DNA of 64,000 nucleotides from Streptococcus dysgalactiae subsp. dysgalactiae (GTDB lineage: Bacteria > Bacillota > Bacilli > Lactobacillales > Streptococcaceae). The stretch covers positions 1,846,001 through 1,910,000 of the forward strand of contig NZ_UHFH01000003.1 of NCBI RefSeq assembly GCF_900459225.1, read 5' to 3'. Under the pieces are notes generated by a model. It had not been told where the DNA came from, searched no databases, and saw only the letters and a list, made by a program, of their open reading frames with translations. Positions 57,288 to 64,000 of this stretch are shown in pieces. The first letter of the stretch is position 1; the number at the start of each line of letters is the position of its first letter. Position numbers and translations under genes: made by a program.

Positions 57288-58304
57288 CTAATCTTTATTG
57301 AACTGATCAAAGGTTAAGCTAGGCTTAGCATTCAAGTCCAATCTGGCAAAATGTTGCTTATCGTATTCGACAGCTGCCGCTAGGGCAATCATCCCAGCAT
57401 TATCCCCACAAAGCCTTAGTGGCGGAATGACCACCTCAATGTCAGTGATTTCCTCTGCTAAGCGTTCGCGCAAGCCCTGATTAGCAGCAACACCACCTGC
57501 TACAACCAACATCTCAGCTGGGTATTTAGCCAAGGCTTTTTTAGTTTTAGCTAATAAGATATCAAGAGCGGCAGCTTGGAAAGAAGCACATAAATCTTCC
57601 AAGACCAATTCTTCTCCTTTTTGATCCGCATTGTGATGAAGGTTAATGAAAGCTGACTTAAGCCCAGAAAAGGAAAACTCCAAATGATCTTCCTTAATCA
57701 TGGCACGAGGGAAATGATAAGTATCTTGCCCCTTGTGAGCCAGTTGATCAATTTCACGACCAGCAGGATAGGTCAAGCCCATGACACGTCCCACCTTATC
57801 ATAAGCTTCCCCAACAGCATCATCGCGCGTTTCACCGACAATATGATAGGCACCAGGTTCTGTGACATAAACCAATTCGGTGTGGCCTCCTGATACCAAT
57901 AAGGCTAACAAAGGATAAACCAAGGGTTTTTGTTCACGCGCAGCCATGAGGTGTCCTGCCATATGATTGACTGGAATCAAGGGAAGGTCATTGGCCCAAG
58001 CAAAGGCCTTGGCTGCTGCTAAACCAACTAGGAGTGCTCCAACAAGTCCAGGACCATAGGTCACGGCAACTGCTGAAAGGTCCGAGGCCTGAATACCAGC
58101 TTCTTGCAAAGCATCCTCAACGCAGGTGGTAATGACTTCTACATGGTGCCTGCTAGCTACTTCTGGCACAACACCTCCAAAGCGTTTATGGCTCTCAACC
58201 TGACTTGCAATGATGTTACTCAATAAAATGTTATCGTTTTTTAAAATAGCAACGCTGGTCTCATCACAAGAACTCTCGACTGCTAAAATATACCTATCTG
58301 TCAT
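57288..58304 (-). CDS. tsaD: tRNA N6-threonylcarbamoyladenosine synthase subunit TsaD
   Basis: Transfers threonylcarbamoyl to A37 of ANN-decoding tRNAs. 338 residues, ASKHA fold: [14 protein letters not shown], metal-binding HMAGHLMA (HxxxH) and the second nucleotide loop [13 protein letters not shown]. It overlaps the end of rimI by 11 bp, indicating coupling. Confidence 0.97.
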   Translation of the reverse strand: MTDRYILAVESSCDETSVAILKNDNILLSNIIASQVESHKRFGGVVPEVASRHHVEVITTCVEDALQEAGIQASDLSAVAVTYGPGLVGALLVGLAAAKAFAWANDLPLIPVNHMAGHLMAAREQKPLVYPLLALLVSGGHTELVYVTEPGAYHIVGETRDDAVGEAYDKVGRVMGLTYPAGREIDQLAHKGQDTYHFPRAMIKEDHLEFSFSGLKSAFINLHHNADQKGEELVLEDLCASFQAAALDILLAKTKKALAKYPAEMLVVAGGVAANQGLRERLAEEITDIEVVIPPLRLCGDNAGMIALAAAVEYDKQHFARLDLNAKPSLTFDQFNKD

Positions 58305-58719
58305 GTTTTCCTTCCCGTTTCATCACCAAGGCCGCTTCAATAGGATCATGGTAATACGCTTGTCTTTTGCCGACAAGCTCAAAACCAAATTTCCGATACA
58401 GGCCTTGGGCTTTACGATTTGATTCCCTCACTTCTAAAAAAATATCGCCAATAATCTCATCTAAATGTCTCATCAACTGAGAAGCTAGTCCCCGACCTTG
58501 ATGACTGGATAAAACTGCGATATTAGTGATTTCTGTCTCTCCAATTAAGGATTGAATAGCTAAAAAAGCCAGTAACTTTCCTTGCTCTTCAATCAGAAAA
58601 TAATCTGTTTGATCTTGTTGTATATCCGCCAAGACTTGCTCCAAAGTCCAAGGCGACTTTTCATAAGTCATTTCGAGGAGCTGGTGAATGGCTCTCGCTT
58701 TTTCCTCAAGTGTTTTCAT
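58294..58719 (-). CDS. rimI: Ribosomal-protein-alanine N-acetyltransferase RimI
   Basis: 141-residue [24 protein letters not shown] start, acetyl-CoA loop [17 protein letters not shown], then [20 protein letters not shown], the RimI-type end. It starts 1 bp after the tsaB stop. The S18 alanine target is assumed from the family. Confidence 0.9.
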   Translation of the reverse strand: MKTLEEKARAIHQLLEMTYEKSPWTLEQVLADIQQDQTDYFLIEEQGKLLAFLAIQSLIGETEITNIAVLSSHQGRGLASQLMRHLDEIIGDIFLEVRESNRKAQGLYRKFGFELVGKRQAYYHDPIEAALVMKREGKHDR

Positions 58720-58720
58720 C

Positions 58721-59419
58721 TTACACCCGCTTAATGTATTGGCTGTCACCACTCGCTTGATGATCCTTCAACCAATTTTCTTCAGCCTCTACCCTCTTTA
58801 GGTATTGAGGAACAAAGGCATCTACATTTTCTGGTGCCAATCTTTGCCCCAAAAGACCGCATTCGTAGGCTGAAGGGAGGGTTGGCACGATTCTGGCTTG
58901 ATGTAGTTCCTCTTGAATGCGCTCAGCAAAAGGAGCCGTTTCTCCAACAAAAGTGAGATTAGCCTCTCCTTCTAATTGAGTCAAAATAGCCTCTAAAGAC
59001 GAATGACTTTCTGGCAGAACTAGTTCCCCTTGTCGGTAGTAACCCACATAAGCATTTTGGCGTCTGGCATCAACTAAGGGCACTACCAAACTGTCTGGGT
59101 ATTGCTGACAGGTTTGTGCTGCCAAGGCATATAAACTCGAGACGCCAACTAAATCGATGCCTAAGCTGTAAGCTAGCATCTTGGCCGTCGCAACTGCTAC
59201 TCGCAACCCTGTATAAGATCCAGGTCCTTGCGCCACCACAATCCTGTCCAAATCCTTGGGTTTGAGATCTACAGAAGCCATCAAAAAATCAATAGCCGGC
59301 ATAAGGCTAATGCTATGATTTTTCTTGATATTAAGTGTCATGTCCGCCAAAAGCTGTTCATTCTCTAGGATGGCAAGGGAGAGGGTTATATTTGAGGTAT
59401 CAAATGCAAGTATCTTCAT
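58721..59419 (-). CDS. tsaB: t6A biosynthesis protein TsaB
   Basis: 232 residues. Dimerises with TsaD in t6A synthesis. MKILAFDTSNITLSLAILEN start, VVAQGPGSYTGLRVAVATAK signature. The start at 59419 follows AGAAAGACAAAAC. First gene of tsaB-rimI-tsaD. Confidence 0.95.
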   Translation of the reverse strand: MKILAFDTSNITLSLAILENEQLLADMTLNIKKNHSISLMPAIDFLMASVDLKPKDLDRIVVAQGPGSYTGLRVAVATAKMLAYSLGIDLVGVSSLYALAAQTCQQYPDSLVVPLVDARRQNAYVGYYRQGELVLPESHSSLEAILTQLEGEANLTFVGETAPFAERIQEELHQARIVPTLPSAYECGLLGQRLAPENVDAFVPQYLKRVEAEENWLKDHQASGDSQYIKRV

Positions 59420-59531
59420 GTTTTGTCTTTCTAGTGCAATTTCTAGTTTCAATTATAACACAAATGAAGGGATAACATCAAAAAGGCTCTCCTAATAAGT
59501 GCTAGAGGGACTAATAAATTTGTCGAAACTT

Positions 59532-59560
59532 TTTACTAAAGGGTGACTTTATGGTATAAT
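59532..59560 (+). promoter_or_regulatory. rpoY-rnjA promoter
   Basis: -35 TTTACT (59532-59537), 17-bp spacer, -10 TATAAT (59555-59560). Confidence 0.6.
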
Positions 59561-59622
59561 TCTAGTAATTGCACAGAATCAGGAATTAATCTACTACACA
59601 ATAATGACATCATACTAAAACC

Positions 59623-59652
59623 GTCAAAACGATACATTCCTAGCGTTTTGAC
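59623..59652 (+). promoter_or_regulatory. Hairpin in the rpoY-rnjA leader
   Basis: Perfect 9-bp stem GTCAAAACG / CGTTTTGAC with a 12-nt loop, inside a leader of about 138 nt. No T run follows, so it is not a simple terminator. It could set leader stability or be a cleavage site. Confidence 0.5.
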
Positions 59653-59704
59653 CTATTTGTTATTGTTTGGATAATTGATTCACAACGAAAGGACTATTGA
59701 CTAA

Positions 59705-59935
59705 ATGATTTATAAAATTTTCTATCAAGAAACAAAAGACCAAAGCCCACGTCGCGAGAATACCAAGGCCCTATACCTTGATATTGACGCTACTGACGAA
59801 CTTGAGGGCCGTATTAAAGCACGTAAACTCGTTGAAGAACACACTGGCTACAACGTTGAGTTTATCGAGTTACTTTCTGACAAACACCTCGATTACGAAA
59901 AAGAGACTGGTGTTTTTGAATTAACGGAGTTCTAA
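59705..59935 (+). CDS. rpoY: DNA-directed RNA polymerase epsilon subunit
   Basis: 76-residue accessory subunit of Firmicutes RNA polymerase (YkzG/DUF1447 type): [20 protein letters not shown] start and [20 protein letters not shown] core. GAAAGGACTATTGACTAA precedes the ATG. Always next to rnjA in this group, here with a 1-bp gap. Confidence 0.93.
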   Translation: MIYKIFYQETKDQSPRRENTKALYLDIDATDELEGRIKARKLVEEHTGYNVEFIELLSDKHLDYEKETGVFELTEF

Positions 59936-59936
59936 G

Positions 59937-61619
59937 ATGACAAATATCAGTTTAAAACCTAATGAAGTTGGGGTTTTTGCCATCGGTGGTCTCGGGGAAA
60001 TCGGAAAAAACACTTACGGGATTGAATACCAAGACGAAATCATCATCGTTGATGCTGGTATTAAATTTCCAGAAGACGACTTATTGGGAATTGACTACGT
60101 TATTCCAGACTATTCTTATATTGTTGATAATTTGGATCGGGTTAAGGCCCTTGTCATCACACACGGTCACGAGGACCATATCGGTGGCATTCCTTTCCTC
60201 CTCAAACAGGCTAATATCCCTATCTATGCAGGACCTTTAACCCTCGCCCTCATCCGTGGGAAATTGGAAGAACACGGTCTCTGGCGTGATGCTACGGTTC
60301 ACGAAATCAATCATAACACTGAACTAACCTTCAAAAACATGAGTGTAACCTTCTTTAGGACGACTCACTCCATCCCAGAACCCCTTGGTATTGTGATTCA
60401 TACCCCACAAGGAAAAATCATCTGTACAGGGGACTTTAAGTTTGACTTTACCCCAGTAGGAGACCCAGCTGACTTGCACCGCATGGCTGCCCTTGGTGAA
60501 GAGGGCGTTCTTTGCCTACTCTCTGATTCAACCAATGCGGAGGTCCCAACCTTTACCAATTCTGAAAAAGTCGTTGGTCAATCCATCTTGAAGATTATCG
60601 AAGGCATTCATGGACGCATTATCTTTGCTTCCTTCGCTTCAAACATCTACCGTTTGCAACAGGCTGCTGAAGCTGCTGTCAAAACTGGACGTAAAATTGC
60701 TGTCTTTGGACGATCAATGGAAAAAGCGATTGTTAACGGGATTGAACTTGGCTACATCAAGGTTCCAAGAGGCACCTTTATTGAAGCAAATGAACTTAAA
60801 AACTACCATGCTAATGAAGTATTGATTATGTGTACAGGTAGTCAGGGAGAGTCAATGGCTGCGCTTGCTCGTATTGCCAACGGGACGCATCGCCAAGTTA
60901 GCTTACAACCAGGCGACACGGTTATTTTCTCATCTAGCCCAATTCCAGGAAACACCACAAGTGTCAACAAACTGATCAATACCATCCAAGAAGCCGGCGT
61001 TGAAGTTATCCACGGAAAAGTGAATAATATCCACACGTCAGGGCACGGTGGCCAGCAAGAGCAAAAACTCATGCTGCGCTTGATTAAACCAAAATATTTC
61101 ATGCCTGTTCATGGGGAATACCGTATGCAAAAAGTCCACGCAGGACTCGCTATGGATACCGGTATCCCAAAGGAAAATATCTTTATCATGGAAAACGGCG
61201 ACGTCCTTGCCTTGACAAGTGATAGTGCTCGTATTGCAGGTCATTTCAACGCACAAGACATTTACGTTGACGGAAATGGTATTGGTGATATTGGTACAGC
61301 TGTCTTGAGAGACCGTCGTGATTTATCAGAAGATGGTGTTGTTTTAGCTGTTGCTACTGTTGATTTTGAGACTCAAATGATTCTAGCTGGACCAGATATT
61401 CTAAGCCGTGGCTTCATTTACATGCGTGAGTCAGGCGACTTGATTCGCGAAAGCCAACGGGTGTTATTCAATGCCATCCGTATTGCCTTGAAAAACAAGG
61501 ATGCCAGCATCCAATCAGTCAACGGGGCCATTGTCAACGCCCTTCGTCCGTTCCTATATGAAAAAACCGAACGTGAACCTATAATTATTCCGATGGTATT
61601 GACACCGGACAAAGACTAA
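59937..61619 (+). CDS. rnjA: Ribonuclease J1
   Basis: 560-residue metallo-beta-lactamase/beta-CASP nuclease with 5'-3' exo- and endonuclease activity, central to mRNA decay. Metal site HGHEDHIGG near residue 75, [18 protein letters not shown], beta-CASP motifs and [10 protein letters not shown] near residue 364. Starts 1 bp after the rpoY stop. Full length. Confidence 0.96.
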   Translation: MTNISLKPNEVGVFAIGGLGEIGKNTYGIEYQDEIIIVDAGIKFPEDDLLGIDYVIPDYSYIVDNLDRVKALVITHGHEDHIGGIPFLLKQANIPIYAGPLTLALIRGKLEEHGLWRDATVHEINHNTELTFKNMSVTFFRTTHSIPEPLGIVIHTPQGKIICTGDFKFDFTPVGDPADLHRMAALGEEGVLCLLSDSTNAEVPTFTNSEKVVGQSILKIIEGIHGRIIFASFASNIYRLQQAAEAAVKTGRKIAVFGRSMEKAIVNGIELGYIKVPRGTFIEANELKNYHANEVLIMCTGSQGESMAALARIANGTHRQVSLQPGDTVIFSSSPIPGNTTSVNKLINTIQEAGVEVIHGKVNNIHTSGHGGQQEQKLMLRLIKPKYFMPVHGEYRMQKVHAGLAMDTGIPKENIFIMENGDVLALTSDSARIAGHFNAQDIYVDGNGIGDIGTAVLRDRRDLSEDGVVLAVATVDFETQMILAGPDILSRGFIYMRESGDLIRESQRVLFNAIRIALKNKDASIQSVNGAIVNALRPFLYEKTEREPIIIPMVLTPDKD

Positions 61620-61625
61620 TATCTT

Positions 61626-61653
61626 AACACGAGTTTAACCACTCGTGTTTTTT
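61626..61653 (+). terminator. rnjA terminator
   Basis: AACACGAGT / ACTCGTGTT stem and six T. Confidence 0.8.
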
Positions 61654-61718
61654 GTTGTCCTCTCATCAAGCGATACACGGTCCTAACTTATTCAATGAAA
61701 TCGAAATATTTTTCCCAT

Positions 61719-61771
61719 CAAAAAAAGGATTAACGACAAAACCAAATGCAAGGTTTTTAGTAATCCTTTTT
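61719..61771 (-). terminator. Terminator of the oligopeptide transporter operon
   Basis: AAAAAGGATTA / TAATCCTTTTT stem with a 28-nt loop and a T run on the minus strand. Confidence 0.6.
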
Positions 61772-61798
61772 CTAATGTATTAATTATTCTGTGACTGC

Positions 61799-62731
61799 TT
61801 AACGATACTCCCGTCGATATTGACCTGCTTCTTCTTGGGTAGCTAAGACAAAATGGCCTGGAGTAATCTCATGCATCTGACGTTCTTGGCCGTCCAATTC
61901 TTGACTTGGATCATACACATCAGCCACCCGCTGACGTTCTTTGTCTGGATCTGGCTCAGGAATAGCTGAGAGTAGGCTCTTGGTATAAGGATGAATAGGA
62001 TGATTATAGACATCATCTGAGGTCCCAATCTCCAACATTTTACCCCAGTGCATGACTCCGATACGGTCAGAAATGTATTTGACCATTGACAAGTCATGGG
62101 CAATAAAAAGATAGGTCAATCCACGTTTGTACTGAAGCTTTTGCATCAAGTTAACCACCTGGGCCTGAATCGACACATCAAGAGCTGAGATAGGTTCATC
62201 AGCAATGATAAATTTAGGTTTCACCGCCAAAGCACGGGCAATCCCAATCCGTTGACGTTGACCACCAGAAAATTCATGGGGGTAACGTGTCAAATGATCC
62301 TTATTCAACCCAACCAAATCAAGGAGTTCTTGCACGCGTTCTTCTCGTTCTGCTTTTGAAGCTGTTAGTCCATGAATATCTAGCCCTTCTGCCACAATAT
62401 CTCTGATTTTCATACGGCCGTTAAGACTAGCCTGAGGATCTTGGAAAATCATCTGAGCATCCTTACGAAAGGTCCGCAAGTCTTTCCCTTTCAAATGAGA
62501 AACAGTTTCACCATTAAAAATAATTTCCCCTTCATTAATATCATAAAGCTTTAAAATGGCACGACCAACAGTTGTTTTTCCTGATCCAGATTCCCCAACC
62601 AGTCCAAACACTTCCCCTTCATAAATATCAAAGCTCACATTATCAATGGCTTTGACTTCGTTTTTCTTTCCCTTATTGAAAGTTAAGGAGACATTTTTTA
62701 ACTCTACTAATTTCTTTCGATTATCATTCAT
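61799..62731 (-). CDS. oppF: Oligopeptide ABC transporter ATPase OppF
   Basis: 310 residues. Walker A GLVGESGSGKTTVGRA, signature FSGGQRQRIGIARAL, Walker B IIADEPISALD, and the C-terminal oligopeptide extension (HPIHPYTKSLLSAIPEPDPD). Energises peptide uptake with OppD. Its start overlaps the oppD end by 8 bp. In streptococci such importers feed nutrition and also internalise pheromones of Rgg regulators. Confidence 0.95.
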   Translation of the reverse strand: MNDNRKKLVELKNVSLTFNKGKKNEVKAIDNVSFDIYEGEVFGLVGESGSGKTTVGRAILKLYDINEGEIIFNGETVSHLKGKDLRTFRKDAQMIFQDPQASLNGRMKIRDIVAEGLDIHGLTASKAEREERVQELLDLVGLNKDHLTRYPHEFSGGQRQRIGIARALAVKPKFIIADEPISALDVSIQAQVVNLMQKLQYKRGLTYLFIAHDLSMVKYISDRIGVMHWGKMLEIGTSDDVYNHPIHPYTKSLLSAIPEPDPDKERQRVADVYDPSQELDGQERQMHEITPGHFVLATQEEAGQYRREYR

Positions 62732-63776
62732 TTAGCTTGCCTCCTTCTCGTTTTTGCCATTTTGCCCATCGTTTTTGAATTTGAACTGGCGGAGTGACTT
62801 TGGGCGCTCGCTCATCTAATAACCAAGTTGCCGCATAATGGGTGTCGCTGACCTTAAACATCGGCGGAGCCTCCACATGATCAATATCCAAGGCAAATTC
62901 ATTGCGGGCTGCAAAAGCATCTCCCTTAGGAGGATTAAGCAAGTCAGGCGGCGTTCCTGGAATAGATTCTAAACTCCCTGAGGCGGTATCTGTAGTTGGC
63001 ATAGAATTAAGCAAGCCCCATGTATAAGGGTGTTGTGGGTTATAAAAGACTTCATCCACCGTTCCATACTCAACAATTTTTCCAGCATACATTACCGCGA
63101 CACGATCAGCCATACCAGCCACAACTCCAAGGTCATGGGTAATGAAAATAATAGACGATTTCGTCTGTTGTTGGATTTCTTTCATTAATTTCAAGATTTG
63201 TGCCTGAATGGTAACATCAAGCGCTGTGGTCGGTTCATCAGCAATCAGGATTTCTGGATTAGCTGCAAGAGCGATAGCAATCACAGCACGCTGACGCATC
63301 CCACCTGACCACTGATGTGGATAATCATTAATATGCTCTTCAGCATTTGGAATACCTACTTGATGCATCAATTCAAGGGCGCGACTCAAGGCTTCTTGCT
63401 TACTAATATTCTCATGAATCAAAATAGCTTCAGCAATTTGCATTCCGATTTTCATCGTTGGATCGAGACTGGTCATTGGGTCTTGGAAAATCATGGCAAT
63501 TTCTTTACCACGCACCTTAACCCATTCTTCTTCCTTAAGGGTATTGAGCTTTTTTCCTTTAAAATCAATTTCCCCAGAAAGGTTAGCATTTTTAGCATTT
63601 AAGCCCATCAAGGTCCTAGTGGTCACTGATTTTCCTGATCCAGATTCCCCAACAATCGCAAGCGTTTCTCCTTTTTTGAGGTCAAAACTAATATCTCGAA
63701 TAGCTTTCACATCCCCTGCATAGGTTTTGAAATCAACGTGGAGGTTTTTAACACTTAAAATGGTTTCGTTTGTCAT
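62724..63776 (-). CDS. oppD: Oligopeptide ABC transporter ATPase OppD
   Basis: 350 residues. Walker A IVGESGSGKSVTTRT, signature WSGGMRQRAVIAIAL, Walker B LIADEPTTALD and the C-terminal oligo_HPY region (NPQHPYTWGLLNSMP). AGGAGGAGAACAA-like ribosome binding site before the ATG at 63776. Between oppC and oppF. Confidence 0.95.
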   Translation of the reverse strand: MTNETILSVKNLHVDFKTYAGDVKAIRDISFDLKKGETLAIVGESGSGKSVTTRTLMGLNAKNANLSGEIDFKGKKLNTLKEEEWVKVRGKEIAMIFQDPMTSLDPTMKIGMQIAEAILIHENISKQEALSRALELMHQVGIPNAEEHINDYPHQWSGGMRQRAVIAIALAANPEILIADEPTTALDVTIQAQILKLMKEIQQQTKSSIIFITHDLGVVAGMADRVAVMYAGKIVEYGTVDEVFYNPQHPYTWGLLNSMPTTDTASGSLESIPGTPPDLLNPPKGDAFAARNEFALDIDHVEAPPMFKVSDTHYAATWLLDERAPKVTPPVQIQKRWAKWQKREGGKLNE

Positions 63777-63787
63777 TTGTTCTCCTC

Positions 63788-64000
63788 CTATTCGTTACTT
63801 GATTTTGGATCAAAGGCATCGCGTAGCCCATCTCCTAAAAGAATAAATGCCAAGGAAATAAAAACTAAAGCAAGAGCTGGAAGCAAGACCTGATAAGGGT
63901 AATATTGCAAATTTTCCTGAGCATCTGTAATCAAAGAGCCAAGTGAAGCAGTTGGTGGTTTGACACCGAGGTTGATGGCAGACAAGACTGATTCATACAT
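63788..64000 (-). CDS. oppC: Oligopeptide ABC transporter permease OppC, C-terminal 70 residues
   Basis: The end of a binding-protein-dependent permease: LGVKPPTASLGSLITDAQEN, then one membrane span and LGDGLRDAFDPKSSNE, the conserved DppC/OppC C terminus. The 5' part lies beyond the window edge, so the visible first Met is not the real start. Stop 11 bp before oppD. Confidence 0.92.
   Translation of the reverse strand: MYESVLSAINLGVKPPTASLGSLITDAQENLQYYPYQVLLPALALVFISLAFILLGDGLRDAFDPKSSNE

Overview
The window is low-GC chromosome of a pyogenic-group Streptococcus. The gene content (sucrose scr cluster, pflB, pepX, clusterless MutY, RNA polymerase epsilon, C-minus S14, IS30 and IS3 elements) and protein sequences fit this group. 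From memory the proteins look like near but not identical relatives of S. pyogenes (for example NusB and ScrB), so S. dysgalactiae or S. canis is likelier than S. pyogenes; this was not tested by a search.

Layout. 1-1450 holds the 5' part of secA. 1585-7692 is a sugar block: manA, a fructokinase gene shortened in frame (scrK remnant), and the divergent sucrose genes scrA / scrB-scrR. 7825-10921 is the leftward run pepP, comEB, efp, asp23-like, nusB. 11112-12500 is a rightward envelope operon (a broken Excalibur-domain protein plus a CxxC thioredoxin-fold protein) behind a cre-like site. uvrA, corA, a DUF1129-type membrane gene and rpsF-ssb-rpsR follow.

18715-20007 has no conventional annotation except one small membrane protein, yet it is a compact transcription unit. 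It has a consensus promoter with a perfect cre sequence in its spacer, four tiny leftward genes with ribosome binding sites whose products share the core RYKNGD, a 106-bp perfect direct repeat in front of two of them, and a terminator. The core is written with different synonymous codons in different copies, which points to selection on the peptide. I regard this as the best candidate for an undescribed system here.

20573-37561 is mostly maintenance and metabolism: mutY, trxA, an RclA-like flavoprotein, mutS2, cvpA, zapA, rnhC, lepB, recD2, dinB, pflB and an acetyltransferase. Two near-identical copies of an IS3-family (IS150-type) element lie in opposite orientation at 21755-23188 and 40779-42212, each with its own 3-bp target duplication. 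The first is inserted in the loop side of the mutY/trxA terminator. A broken IS30-type element (37735-38757) and a dead IS3 element (46621-47835) mark older insertions.

38945-56468 is mixed: a beta-lactamase-fold hydrolase with a VOC protein, a TauE/SafE permease, glpF, pepX, two XRE regulators around a palindrome, a two-component system downstream of a secreted two-repeat protein, a membrane-anchored MerR protein with a zinc ribbon, a DUF536-like DNA-binding protein and an HI0933-type flavoprotein. The window ends with rpsN2 behind two AdcR-like half-matching sites, tsaB-rimI-tsaD, rpoY-rnjA, and the 3' part of an oligopeptide ABC transporter (oppC-oppD-oppF).

Six genes (mutY, mutS2, rnhC, the GNAT at 37118, the TauE permease and the flavoprotein at 55293) have a -10 hexamer 6-7 nt before the start codon and no Shine-Dalgarno sequence, so they probably make leaderless mRNAs. 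Three of the six are DNA-maintenance genes. I saw no tRNA, rRNA, CRISPR array or prophage.
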